Part shown: one piece after another, positions 1 through 7,982 of the stretch | How positions within the stretch are numbered: the stretch's first letter is position 1 | How the letters are laid out: each line of letters starts with the position of its first letter | NCBI RefSeq assembly: GCF_000384215.1 | Contig: NZ_KB913032.1 | Location: forward strand, 955,021 to 1,019,020 | Reading direction: 5' to 3' | DNA length: 64,000 bases | From: Amycolatopsis alba DSM 44262 | Lineage (GTDB): Bacteria > Actinomycetota > Actinomycetes > Mycobacteriales > Pseudonocardiaceae | Translations under genes and position numbers: made by a program | The notes under the pieces: generated by a model | The model's database searches: none | Told to the model about the DNA's origin: nothing | What the model saw: the letters and a program-made list of their open reading frames with translations, nothing else

Positions 1-386
1 TCCTGTGGAACGACACCCGCGGTGAAAACGGGGTGCGAAGATCCGAACACGGTGAAGAGTTCATCGACCTTCACCAGCTCCGCATCGCCGCTCCCGAGGC
101 CCAGCCCGGCACGGGGTGTGCAGTACGGCTTCGCCCGCTGTTCCGGGGTCCGCTCGTCCTCGCACCACCGCGCGCCGGCGCACGTCAGGGTGTTGCGGTA
201 GTCCCTGCCGTTGTAGTGGACCTGGTACGGAAGGCCTCGCTCACCGGGCAGGGCGTAGCCGAAGTGGTTCGCCACATCAGGGATGAACGCGGCACCACAC
301 AGCGCGCCGAGAACGACCGGCACAGCGATCACCAGGCGCCGGGGAATCCTGCGGCGCACCGTCGTGGACCGTTCCCGCCCCGGCAT
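1..386 (-). CDS. Membrane-anchored or secreted hypothetical protein (3' end beyond the window)
   Basis: About 128 codons are visible; the frame runs off the left edge without a stop, so the C-terminus is missing. I chose the ATG at 384-386 because an AAGGGGG ribosome-binding site sits just upstream. The product begins with an Arg-rich stretch ending in two Arg at about residue 17, followed by one hydrophobic segment (about 18-36), then a hydrophilic region with two cysteines in a context like CAGARWCEDE. This fits a single-pass membrane protein whose remainder lies outside the cytoplasm. I do not recognise the family. Confidence 0.65.
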   Translation of the reverse strand, partial: MPGRERSTTVRRRIPRRLVIAVPVVLGALCGAAFIPDVANHFGYALPGERGLPYQVHYNGRDYRNTLTCAGARWCEDERTPEQRAKPYCTPRAGLGLGSGDAELVKVDELFTVFGSSHPVFTAGVVPQ

Positions 387-457
387 GGTGGCCCCCTTCG
401 ACACGACGAAGCGTTCCTGACCACAGTAGCCGCGGCGGGCCGATCGGGGGTGGGGCA

Positions 458-484
458 GCGCGAGCCGATGTTGCCGGCTCGCGC
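458..484 (-). terminator. Hairpin downstream of the VOC gene
   Basis: GCGCGAGCC at 458-466 pairs perfectly with GGCTCGCGC at 476-484, giving a 9-bp stem and a 9-nt loop. It lies in the 203-bp gap after the leftward VOC gene. There is no T-tract, which is usual for actinomycetes. Confidence 0.45.
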
Positions 485-589
485 CGTCCCCGCTGGTCAT
501 TTCGTCGAGACTCACCAGGAAGGCGGCCAGCGCGTCCAGGATGTGGCCGCCAAGTTGCCCCGGTGGCCCCGAAGACCAGCGTGCCCGCC

Positions 590-958
590 TCAGACACGGT
601 CGTGGAGGGTGATCCGGTAACCGTCGGGGTCAGCGAAGGTGAATGTCCGGCCGAAGGGGCCGTCGATCGGCGCGGAGACGATGGTGTGACCGTCGGCGAC
701 CAGCGCGTCGTGAATGGCTTGGACCTCGGTGGCGTGGAGCCAGATCGCCGCGCCGATGCCGGGCTGGGCGACAGAGGCGAGGTCGGTGCCGGGAATGACC
801 TCGCGGAGCGCGAACGCGATCGGCTTCGTCTCGAAGACGACGGCGTGCGGAGGTCCGGCCTGCGAGCGGACGAGGCCGAGGTACTGCTCGTAGAACGCCT
901 GCGAACCGGTGAGGTCACGCGCTTGCAGGGAGATGAAGTCGGGGCCGGTGGCGGGCAA
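590..958 (-). CDS. VOC-fold (glyoxalase/bleomycin-resistance-like) protein
   Basis: A 122-residue single-domain vicinal oxygen chelate protein. The beta-alpha-beta-beta-beta repeats are recognisable: an N-terminal FISLQARDL strand, a FYEQYLGL helix, and the C-terminal TFTFADPDGYRITLHD strand typical of the family. Members bind small ligands or metals and include dioxygenases, isomerases and drug-binding proteins; the substrate cannot be read from sequence. The start is TTG at 956-958, supported by AAGGAG seven bases upstream. It is divergent from a MarR-type regulator, and the shared gap holds two palindromes, so it is probably the regulated target, as a detoxification gene. Confidence 0.85.
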   Translation of the reverse strand: MPATGPDFISLQARDLTGSQAFYEQYLGLVRSQAGPPHAVVFETKPIAFALREVIPGTDLASVAQPGIGAAIWLHATEVQAIHDALVADGHTIVSAPIDGPFGRTFTFADPDGYRITLHDRV

Positions 959-974
959 GATGACGCTCCTTCGT

Positions 975-1023
975 TACGTGTCAGTCTTCTGACACGTAGG
1001 ACCCTATGTCAGGATACTGACAT
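975..1023. promoter_or_regulatory. Two palindromic operators between the VOC and MarR genes
   Basis: Site 1 (975-998) has perfect 10-bp arms TACGTGTCAG / CTGACACGTA around TCTT. Site 2 (1006-1023) has perfect 7-bp arms ATGTCAG / CTGACAT around GATA and covers the first bases of the MarR start codon. Both share the core TGTCAG-N4-CTGACA and are 28 bp apart centre to centre. A dimeric MarR-type repressor binding both sites would control both divergent genes; that role is inferred. Confidence 0.75.
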
Positions 1024-1468
1024 GAGTCAAGAAGGCGGCGGTGTCGACCTGGACAAGTCACTGGGCTACCTGCTGAAGGAGGCGTCGAGCGCCCTCCGCG
1101 CGGCCATGGAGGAGGTGCTGCGCCCGCTCGGGATGACCGTGACGCACTACTCCTGCCTCGAGCTGCTGGCCCAGCGACCGGGCTTGTCGAACTCCGAACT
1201 CGCACGGGGCGCGTTCGTGACCCGGCAGTCGATGAACGTGCTGCTCCAGACCCTGGAACGGGAGGGCCACGTGACCAGGCCCGCGGAGGCGCCCGTCGGG
1301 AAGGTCCTTCCCACGCGGCTCACGACTCGCGGCAGGCAGAGACTCGAAAAGGCGACCGTGGCCGTCCGGTCCGTCGAGGTCAGGATGCTGGCCGGGATGA
1401 CCGAGGCCGAGCAGGCGGGCGCGTTCCGGATCCTGCGGAGCATGATCCATTCCCTGCGCGAGCAGTAG
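1022..1468 (+). CDS. MarR-family transcriptional regulator
   Basis: 148 residues with MarR architecture: an N-terminal dimerisation helix (GYLLKEASSALRAAMEE), a winged helix-turn-helix (ELLAQRPGLSNSELARGAFVTRQSMNVLLQTLEREGHVTR), a wing ending in LPTRLTTRGRQRLEKA, and C-terminal dimerisation helices. The ATG at 1022 lies within the second palindrome; an AGGA is 7 bases upstream. MarR proteins usually repress a divergent detoxification or efflux gene and release DNA on binding a phenolic or oxidised ligand. The divergent VOC gene is the obvious target, with autoregulation likely because an operator overlaps its own start. Confidence 0.88.
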   Translation: MSQEGGGVDLDKSLGYLLKEASSALRAAMEEVLRPLGMTVTHYSCLELLAQRPGLSNSELARGAFVTRQSMNVLLQTLEREGHVTRPAEAPVGKVLPTRLTTRGRQRLEKATVAVRSVEVRMLAGMTEAEQAGAFRILRSMIHSLREQ

Positions 1469-1495
1469 ACTCGACTCGGACGCGGGGGTGACGAC

Positions 1496-1726
1496 GTGAC
1501 GGATGACCAGCTGCTCATCGAGTTCGCGCTGACCCGGCTGGATCATCCGGACCTCGACCTCGAGGAAGTGGCCACACTGACCGTTCGGCGTCTCGGCGAA
1601 GACCGGATGCTGGACTTCGCCGGGCTCACCCTCGCCAACCGCGGCGAACTACGAGGGGCCGTGTTCCCGGCCGCGGTCGAACACGTCGTCCGGGTCGTCC
1701 TGACCTTGCGCGGGCCGGACGACTAG
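1496..1726 (+). CDS. Small hypothetical protein
   Basis: A 76-residue acidic, helix-rich protein starting at a GTG 27 bp after the MarR gene, so possibly cotranscribed with it. The sequence (MTDDQLLIEFALTRLDHPDL near the start, then an alternating hydrophobic pattern) has no signal peptide, membrane segment, cysteine cluster or motif I recognise. Codon use and the third-position GC bias match neighbouring real genes, which is the main support for it being coding. Confidence 0.55.
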   Translation: MTDDQLLIEFALTRLDHPDLDLEEVATLTVRRLGEDRMLDFAGLTLANRGELRGAVFPAAVEHVVRVVLTLRGPDD

Positions 1727-1913
1727 GGCGCCGGACCGCGCCCTGAGCTTCAGGTGCGGCGCCGCTGCCATGGCCGTGGCGACCTCGGAGACGCCGAAAT
1801 GCCGTGATCATTACACTGTGGACAGTCGTGCCCGCCGGTCGGTTCGTTCCGCCGCCCCGGTGAGAACGACCGCCGAGCTGTAACACCTCCTTGCCGCTCG
1901 CGGACTACGAAAC

Positions 1914-2654
1914 ATGAACTCGTGCTCGAACTGCGGACGGGAACTCGGCTCCCAGGCGAAGTTCTGCGGCGCGTGCGGCACTCCTGTCGGCGAGCCCCAA
2001 GATGAACCGGTCGCTGTCGAACCGGTTTCGCCTCGGCCAAAGCAAACGGTCCCGAAGCCGACGGCCGCTGTCGTGGTCGCCGCGGCGGTGGTGGCGGTCG
2101 CCGCGGCAGGCGTGACGACCTTCGCCTTGACCCGCAACACCGACTCCACGCAACCCGACACCGCACAGGTGGACATCACCCAGCCGAGCGCCACGGCCCC
2201 GGTGACCGTCCTCACCACCGCGACGCAACCACCGACGTCGACGGAAATCACCACGACGGAAACGACCCCGTCGCTTCAGGTGACCGAGGCGGACCTCCGC
2301 CGCCAGACCACGCAAGACAGCACCGTCGCCGAAAGCCTTGTCGGACAATGGGTTCCGCAGCTTTCCTCGAAGCAGCCCGGCCTCGTCGTCGGAGGCACCA
2401 CGTACGACTACCCGGCGATCATGGCCGACTTCCAAAGCCTCCGCAGCCGCTTCCCCGAAGCCATCATGGTCAATTCGAGTGACTTCAAGACCTTCTCACG
2501 CAAAGGTTTCTGGGTCACCCTCGAAGCGAAGGTCTTCCCGGACGCCGACGCGGCCAACGCCTGGTGCGACGAGCAGAACTTCGCCCGAGAGGACTGCCAC
2601 GCCAGCCGGTTGACCCACTCCGGCGGTCCGGCGGGCAACTCCAAGGGCAGGTGA
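1914..2654 (+). CDS. Zinc-ribbon single-pass membrane protein with a possible SPOR-like C-terminus
   Basis: 246 residues. The N-terminus is a zinc ribbon with Cys4, Cys7, Cys18 and Cys21 (CSNCGRE...FCGACG). A Pro-rich linker leads to one membrane segment at about 50-72, then a Thr/Pro-rich stretch (about 75-125), then a folded domain of about 100 residues. That domain ends with a strand-helix pattern (GFWVTLEAKVFPDADAANAW) reminiscent of SPOR peptidoglycan-binding domains, with two further cysteines. This suggests a cytoplasmic metal-binding head and an external domain. The SPOR likeness is an inference. No clear ribosome-binding site precedes the ATG. Confidence 0.7.
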   Translation: MNSCSNCGRELGSQAKFCGACGTPVGEPQDEPVAVEPVSPRPKQTVPKPTAAVVVAAAVVAVAAAGVTTFALTRNTDSTQPDTAQVDITQPSATAPVTVLTTATQPPTSTEITTTETTPSLQVTEADLRRQTTQDSTVAESLVGQWVPQLSSKQPGLVVGGTTYDYPAIMADFQSLRSRFPEAIMVNSSDFKTFSRKGFWVTLEAKVFPDADAANAWCDEQNFAREDCHASRLTHSGGPAGNSKGR

Positions 2655-2664
2655 CCCGGCGAAG

Positions 2665-3003
2665 CTAGCCGAACAGCTTCGTCACCAGTTCGGCGATCTT
2701 GCCCGCGGGTTCGCTCAGGGTGCCGACCAGGCTGGTGACCGTCTGCCAGCGAGCGCTGACGGCCGCCCCGCGCGGCTTGTCGCTCCGCAGTTCCGCCTCG
2801 ATCCTGTCGAGCGCCTCGAGTACTTCCGTCCGGTCGGCGGGCGTCGGAGCGGACTCGGCGATCGCCTCCCGCGAGCTTGCCAAAGCCTTGATGAGGTCCG
2901 GGATCGACGCGTCGTCCGCGGAAGAGTTGTTGTAGGTCGTGGCGTGATTTCCGATGGCGGTGTTGGAGATTTTCGCTTGCCGCAGGTCGAACCGGTCACC
3001 CAT
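2665..3003 (-). CDS. Small hypothetical protein, partner of the upstream zinc-ribbon membrane protein
   Basis: 112 residues, starting 4 bp after the stop of the upstream 584-residue gene, so cotranscribed and probably coupled. The N-terminal 30 residues are Asn/Ser/Thr-rich (ISNTAIGNHATTYNNSS), resembling the C-terminal tail of its neighbour (VGTNSKVSNQSNS). The rest is amphipathic helix with an EVLEALDRIEAELRSDK stretch likely to form a coiled coil or helical hairpin. No membrane segment is seen and I do not recognise the family. Confidence 0.65.
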   Translation of the reverse strand: MGDRFDLRQAKISNTAIGNHATTYNNSSADDASIPDLIKALASSREAIAESAPTPADRTEVLEALDRIEAELRSDKPRGAAVSARWQTVTSLVGTLSEPAGKIAELVTKLFG

Positions 3004-3007
3004 GGGT

Positions 3008-4762
3008 CTACTTTCCCTTCGCCGAATTGCTCTGGTTGCTCACCTTGCTGTTCGTACCGACCGCCGAGTCGACGAACGTGCTGCCGCGCATGTCGTAGCT
3101 GTTGACGACCGGATCGGCCAGTTTCATGAACTCGACGACCGAATAGCCGCGCTCTTCGAGGTAGTGGCCCACCGAGCGGAACAACGTCGTGTCCAGGATC
3201 TTCACGTACCGTTCCGCGTCGACGTCCTGGAAATAGCTCTGCACGCGGTCCGCCTGGGCCAGTTCGCGGAGACTGCGGTCGGCCCCGTACTTGGCCGGGA
3301 CGGCCTCGTCCGTGTCCTGCCTCAGCTGGTTGAACGGCCGGAACACCGACTTCCCGCGGCGGAACAGCGTCGCGGGCAGGAGCCACAGCTCCACGAAGGT
3401 GAGCCCCAGCGATTTGGCCAGCGAGTGGTGCCTATCGATCGCGCGGAACTCCGGGGCGATCGGCAGCAGCGCGAGGAACTGCCATTCCAGGTACAGCATC
3501 CGCTGATCGGTCCCGACGTGCAGGTAGCACGACGTGGTCAAGTCGCGATCCCAGGACTCGACGCGGTAGCAGCGGTAGTAGCGCGCCCATTCGATCACGC
3601 TGTCGGCGAGGGCTCGCGCCTTCTCGATCGGCAGGCGGCGGGCCGGTGCGCGGTCGAGGTCCGCGAGGACCTCGGGGACCGACCGGTGGTCGACGACCAG
3701 CCGGTCCGCGGGCACGAGCACCTGCTCGCGGTGGGTCAGGTTTTCGAGGCGTCGTCCCGGACCGAGTGACGAGGTTTCCCGCAACGCCTGGATCGCCGCG
3801 CCGACGTGGTCCTGCAGCTCGGTGACGTTGATGCGCCGCGGGTCGACGTCGTCGTCCGACGAGTCGAGGGGCAGGGTGATGACCTGCCGGTGCACCGGGA
3901 CGCCTGCTCCCACGAACGGGGAGAATCCACGGTGCACCACCACATCGGCGCTCGCTTCGTGAGCGGCACCCGTTTCCTGGGCGGCCACCGCGCGCTCCAG
4001 CGGCAGGCGGAAGGTGTCGAGCCCCAGACCGCGGAGCCGTCGTTCCCATTCGGAAGCGCTCTTGCGCCCGTCGGCGACGAACGTGCCGCGCCGGAATCGC
4101 TGCAGCACCAGGAAACGCACGGCGAGCCTGTCGGCGAGCAGGACACCGGCGATCAGCAGGGTCAGCACGACACTCAGCACGACAATGCCGACAGTGCTGT
4201 CCGTGGCATCGCCGGAGGCGGAGCTCGGGGAGTCGAGGGAGCCGTATCTCGACGAACCTCTGGACGACGTCATCCCCGTGGCCGCGGTGAAGACCTCCAG
4301 GCCTATCACGAACGCGCTGACGGCGAACAATCCCATCGCCACGGCGAGGTCGCCGATCCCGCGCGTCCTGAACCGGCCGGGGATCAGCGCCAGCACGATG
4401 GCCGCCAGCAGCCAGAACATCAGCACCGCAGGCTCGGTGAACAGGAACACCAGCAGGAGCGCCAGAAGCGCCGCGTCGCGGATACGGCGCCGCATCCGCG
4501 ACGCGACCGCCTCCCGCAGCACCGCGGCGGTGTCGACGCCGGGTGTGGGCGGAATCGACCGCCATGGCTCGATCAGGAATTCCCGTACCGCCGTGTTCGC
4601 GTAGTCCTCACTGAGCTGCGCGGCGGCGCACAGATAGCGGGTCGTGTTGTCCCGGCGGGTCAGGGACGCACCGCACGCCTGGCAGAACCCGTCTCCCGGC
4701 CTGCCGATCGCGCGGCACCGCCAGCAACTCTGGTTTCTTCCCGCACTGACATCGACCGCCAT
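3008..4762 (-). CDS. Zinc-ribbon multi-pass membrane protein, function unknown
   Basis: 584 residues. A zinc ribbon (Cys13, Cys16, Cys27, Cys30) is followed by about 60 soluble residues, then three to four hydrophobic segments (roughly 95-130, 135-160 and 190-213) and a C-terminal soluble region of about 350 residues, presumably cytoplasmic. The tail is Asn/Ser-rich and resembles the start of the downstream small protein. The ATG has a GGGAGG six bases upstream. The two genes form an operon. The large soluble part has no catalytic motif I recognise. Confidence 0.75.
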   Translation of the reverse strand: MAVDVSAGRNQSCWRCRAIGRPGDGFCQACGASLTRRDNTTRYLCAAAQLSEDYANTAVREFLIEPWRSIPPTPGVDTAAVLREAVASRMRRRIRDAALLALLLVFLFTEPAVLMFWLLAAIVLALIPGRFRTRGIGDLAVAMGLFAVSAFVIGLEVFTAATGMTSSRGSSRYGSLDSPSSASGDATDSTVGIVVLSVVLTLLIAGVLLADRLAVRFLVLQRFRRGTFVADGRKSASEWERRLRGLGLDTFRLPLERAVAAQETGAAHEASADVVVHRGFSPFVGAGVPVHRQVITLPLDSSDDDVDPRRINVTELQDHVGAAIQALRETSSLGPGRRLENLTHREQVLVPADRLVVDHRSVPEVLADLDRAPARRLPIEKARALADSVIEWARYYRCYRVESWDRDLTTSCYLHVGTDQRMLYLEWQFLALLPIAPEFRAIDRHHSLAKSLGLTFVELWLLPATLFRRGKSVFRPFNQLRQDTDEAVPAKYGADRSLRELAQADRVQSYFQDVDAERYVKILDTTLFRSVGHYLEERGYSVVEFMKLADPVVNSYDMRGSTFVDSAVGTNSKVSNQSNSAKGK

Positions 4763-4794
4763 GGCGTTCCTCCCTGACCGGCTCTTCCGGCTCA

Positions 4795-4832
4795 GGAGTC
4801 GTCCGCCGTGCGGTGCCGTGTTACACGACTCC
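4795..4832 (-). terminator. Possible terminator after the glycan-utilisation operon
   Basis: GGAGTCGT at 4795-4802 pairs with ACGACTCC at 4825-4832 around a 22-nt loop, 30 bp downstream of the GH4 stop codon. The loop is long, so it could equally be an operator for the adjacent leftward gene whose start is at 4762. Confidence 0.3.
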
Positions 4833-4861
4833 GCTTACTCGAAAGAGTGACGCCGCCGGCG

Positions 4862-6172
4862 TCAGTGGCCGAGGATCGCGCGCAGGCCGGGCTGGAGCCG
4901 GTCGCCGTGCGCGCGGACGAGATCGTCGCACAGCTGGAAGATCCGCTCGACCGGCAGTGCGGCCGCGGTGGCCGGGTCGGTCATCGCCGCGTGCCGGATA
5001 TGGCGGGGATCGTCCTCGACGGCCGCGCGTACGACGAGCTCGTTGACACTCAGGTACGTCCGGTTGAGCGCCGCGAGTTGTGGCGGCAGCGCGCCGATCC
5101 GGGTCGGCCGGACGCCGGTCCCGTCGGCGAGGCAAGGCACCTCGACCACTCCCCCGGCAGGCAGGTTCTCGATCAGGCCGCGGTTGACGACATTGCCGTA
5201 GACCGTGCGGGGTGTGCCGGTGACCAGGCTGTGGATGATCTGCGGCGCGTACTCGTTCGTGCCTTCCACGGCCAGCCGTTCCCCGCTCCGAATCGCCTGC
5301 CGGGTCCGCCCGTACTCGGCCTCGTTCTCCGCCACGATGTCGAGGTACGCCCCGACGGGCAGCCGCAGGCGCTCGATTTCGTTGTCGTGCTTGAGATACC
5401 AGGGCACGTACTCGGCGGAGTGCTCGCTCGTCTCCGTCGGGTAATAGCCGAGCCGCCGGAACATGTCGAACCGGACCCGCCGCCGCAGCTGCTCGTCCGA
5501 GGCCGCCAGTTCGGCCAGCCGGGGATAGAGGTCCGTGCCGTCGTGCTCGAACCGCAGCACCCAGGCCTGGTGGTTGACGCCCGCCGCGACGTAGGTGACC
5601 TCCTCGAACGGGACCCCGACCAGCTCGGCGAGCCCGTGCACGGTCCAGTACACCGAATGGCACAGCCCGACGACCCGCGTCAGCCCGGTCACTTCGGTGA
5701 GGTACTGGACGTTCATCGTCATCGGGTTCGTGTAGTTCAGCAGCCAGGCCTCCGGGGCCACGTCGGCGATGTCCGCGCCGAGTTCCTTGAGGAACGGGAA
5801 AGTCCGCAGCGCGCGGAAGATCCCGCCGACGCCGAGGGTGTCGCCGATGGTCTGGCGCAGACCGTGGCGCGCCGGGACCTCGAAGTCGACGCGGGTCGAC
5901 TCCCCCATCCCGATCTGCACCATGTTGACGACGAAATCCGCGCCCGCCAACGCTTCCCGCCGGTCGGTGTGCGCGGTCAGCACCGGCTTCACCCCGCGCG
6001 CGGCGGCGATCTGCTTCGCCGCGGCCAGCGCGGTCGCGAGCCGGTCCGGATCGATGTCGTGCAGCGCGACGTGCACGTCGCCCAGTTCCGGGAAACCGAA
6101 CAGGTCGGCGAGCAGACCCTGGGTGAACACGACGCTGCCGGCGCCGACGAAGGTGATCTTGGGGGTGGTCAT
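4862..6172 (-). CDS. GH4-family alpha-galactosidase (NAD- and metal-dependent)
   Basis: 436 residues. The N-terminal Rossmann motif KITFVGAGSVVFTQG binds NAD. LLNYTNPMTMN (about 144-154), Cys171-His172 (GLCHSVYWT) and His201 (AAGVNHQAW) are the metal-binding and catalytic landmarks of glycoside hydrolase family 4, and their wording matches MelA-type alpha-galactosidases rather than the phospho-alpha-glucosidases. The enzyme acts in the cytoplasm through transient oxidation at C3. The start ATG at 6172 overlaps the stop of the kinase gene (ATGA); the frame extends further upstream but that part has no coding character. It is the last gene of a six-gene operon and probably cleaves imported alpha-linked oligosaccharides. 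Confidence 0.88.
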   Translation of the reverse strand: MTTPKITFVGAGSVVFTQGLLADLFGFPELGDVHVALHDIDPDRLATALAAAKQIAAARGVKPVLTAHTDRREALAGADFVVNMVQIGMGESTRVDFEVPARHGLRQTIGDTLGVGGIFRALRTFPFLKELGADIADVAPEAWLLNYTNPMTMNVQYLTEVTGLTRVVGLCHSVYWTVHGLAELVGVPFEEVTYVAAGVNHQAWVLRFEHDGTDLYPRLAELAASDEQLRRRVRFDMFRRLGYYPTETSEHSAEYVPWYLKHDNEIERLRLPVGAYLDIVAENEAEYGRTRQAIRSGERLAVEGTNEYAPQIIHSLVTGTPRTVYGNVVNRGLIENLPAGGVVEVPCLADGTGVRPTRIGALPPQLAALNRTYLSVNELVVRAAVEDDPRHIRHAAMTDPATAAALPVERIFQLCDDLVRAHGDRLQPGLRAILGH

Positions 6173-7107
6173 GAGCGGTCCGATCCGATGCGTTCGAGGT
6201 GGACGAGGACGTCGTCCCACGTGGCCTGGCCAGCCGTGCCGCCGGCGGCGCGGACGGAGGAACCACCGCAGACGACGCCGCAGCGCAACGCCGTCCCCAG
6301 CGGCAACCCGGCCAGGACGCCGGCGAGGAATCCGGCGTTGAAACTGTCCCCGGCGCCGACGGTGTCGACGGCTTCGGCCGGGATCCCTTGTGCGGTGAAG
6401 ATTTCGCCGTCGCGATGGGCGAAGGCACCCCCGGCACCGTCCTTGACCACGACGGCCGGGCCGCGGGCGCCCAGCAGCGCGGCGGCCTCCCGTGCGTCGG
6501 TCACGTCGGCCAGGCGGCTCACCTCGGCGGCGTTGGGCAGCAGGAAATCCGTCTCCCCCAGCAGATCCCCCGTGTCCCAGGCACCGGCCGGATCGTCGTT
6601 GGTGTCGACCGACGTCGTCGCGCCGTGCCCGCGGGCGGTCCGCAGCAGGGCGGGCAACGCGGGCGCGAGACCGGGGAGCAGGAAATACGACGACGAATGG
6701 ACGTGTCTGCTCGTGGCGAGCAGTTCGGGTGGGACGTCGGCGGCGGTCAACGCGGCGAGTGTGCCAGGGGCGGTGATGATGGCTCGATCGCCGTCGCGGG
6801 TCAGCACGGTGGTCAACGGGGTCGGCAGGACCGGATCCGTCCGCAGCGCGCCGGTGTCGACGCCGCGTTCTTCGAGGGCGTCCCGGACGAACCGGCCGGC
6901 GGCGTCGTCTCCGACCCGTCCGGCGACGGCGACCCTGAGCCCCAGCCGGGCCGCACCCGCGGCGGTGATCGCACCGGAGCCGCCGAGGGTGAGCACACCC
7001 GAATCGGCGAGCTGTTCCCGCTGGCCGAACTCCAGATCCGTCCTCAGTGGACCGATGATGACGTCCGGGTTGGCGTCACCGACCACGAGCAGGTCGAAAC
7101 GGTGCAT
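6169..7107 (-). CDS. PfkB-family carbohydrate kinase
   Basis: 312 residues with the ribokinase fold. The N-terminal VVGDANPDVI start, the GGSGAITAAGAARLG glycine motif and the C-terminal PfkB signature DTVGAGDSFNAGFLAGVL (with the catalytic Asp in GAGD) are all present. Members phosphorylate sugars, amino sugars or nucleosides with ATP. Its place between an ABC importer and a GH4 hydrolase suggests it phosphorylates the monosaccharide released in the cytoplasm; the exact sugar is unknown, with galactose, galactosamine or a derivative as candidates. The stop overlaps the GH4 start, and it begins 5 bp after the permease gene. Confidence 0.88.
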   Translation of the reverse strand: MHRFDLLVVGDANPDVIIGPLRTDLEFGQREQLADSGVLTLGGSGAITAAGAARLGLRVAVAGRVGDDAAGRFVRDALEERGVDTGALRTDPVLPTPLTTVLTRDGDRAIITAPGTLAALTAADVPPELLATSRHVHSSSYFLLPGLAPALPALLRTARGHGATTSVDTNDDPAGAWDTGDLLGETDFLLPNAAEVSRLADVTDAREAAALLGARGPAVVVKDGAGGAFAHRDGEIFTAQGIPAEAVDTVGAGDSFNAGFLAGVLAGLPLGTALRCGVVCGGSSVRAAGGTAGQATWDDVLVHLERIGSDRS

Positions 7108-7112
7108 GGATC

Positions 7113-7982
7113 CTATCCTTTGAGGCCGCTGGAGGTGATGGACTGGATGAAGGTCTTCTGCGCGCCGAGGAAGGCCAGCAGTACCGGCAGTACGGTGATC
7201 ACGTTGCCCGCCATGACCGCGGACCAGTTGGTGTGGTGTTGACCTTGGAACGTCGTGAGCCCGAGTTGCAGGGTGTAGGCCGTGTCGTGGTTGAGCGCGA
7301 TCAGCGGCCAGGTCAGGTCGTTCCAGGTGCCGAGGAAGGTCAGCACGGCCACCGTGCTCAGCGCGGGCCGGGAAAGCGGCAGCACGATCGTGAACAGCAC
7401 GCGCAGCCGCGAGCAGCCGTCGATCCACGCCGCTTCTTCCAGTTCCCTCGGCAGGGAAAGGAAGAACTGCCGCAGGAGGAACACTGCGAACGGCGTCACC
7501 AGTGACGGCACGATCAGCGCGCCGAGGCTGTCGATCAGGCCCAGCCGTTTCATCACCAGGAACGTCGGGATCATGGTGAGCTGGAACGGGATCGCCATCG
7601 TGGCCACCATCAGCGCGAGCAGCACCCGCGATCCGGTGAACCGCATCCGCGCGAACGCGTAGCCGCCGAGCGCGCCGAACACCAGGTTCGACACCACGGT
7701 CACCGCCGAAACGATCAGCGAATTCGTGAACCAGCGCAGGAAGAGCGCGTTCTCCAGCACGTAACGATAGCCCGCGAAGTCCATTTCGGACGGCCACAGG
7801 GCAGGCGGGAACCGGTTGATCTCGGCGTTGCTCATCACCGAACCGAGCAGCAGCCACACCAGTGGCGCGGCGAACACCAGCGCCAGCGGCACCAGCAGCA
7901 GATGCCAGGGGCTGAACGAGAGCCGGGGCCGCCGCAGGGCGGGCAGGACCCGCGGCGCGGGCACACTGAGCCGGGCGGTCAT
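7113..7982 (-). CDS. Carbohydrate ABC transporter permease, MalG type
   Basis: 289 residues with six membrane segments, beginning with FSPWHLLLVPLALVFAAPLVWLLLGS. The cytoplasmic EAA loop that contacts the ATPase is present (ELEEAAWIDGCSRLRVLFTIVLPLSRPAL). This is the CUT1-family inner subunit that pairs with the upstream MalF-type permease. The start ATG at 7982 overlaps that gene's stop (ATGA). No ATPase is encoded in the operon; in actinomycetes one shared MsiK-type ATPase commonly energises several CUT1 importers, so this is expected rather than a defect. Confidence 0.92.
   Translation of the reverse strand: MTARLSVPAPRVLPALRRPRLSFSPWHLLLVPLALVFAAPLVWLLLGSVMSNAEINRFPPALWPSEMDFAGYRYVLENALFLRWFTNSLIVSAVTVVSNLVFGALGGYAFARMRFTGSRVLLALMVATMAIPFQLTMIPTFLVMKRLGLIDSLGALIVPSLVTPFAVFLLRQFFLSLPRELEEAAWIDGCSRLRVLFTIVLPLSRPALSTVAVLTFLGTWNDLTWPLIALNHDTAYTLQLGLTTFQGQHHTNWSAVMAGNVITVLPVLLAFLGAQKTFIQSITSSGLKG

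Noticed and set aside
4808..7123. A 771-codon open frame on the plus strand opposite the GH4 and PfkB genes
   Set aside because: It is the antisense shadow of two genes with clear family motifs. Its translation is low-complexity Arg/Pro/Ala-rich with no domain, as expected for antisense of GC-rich codons.
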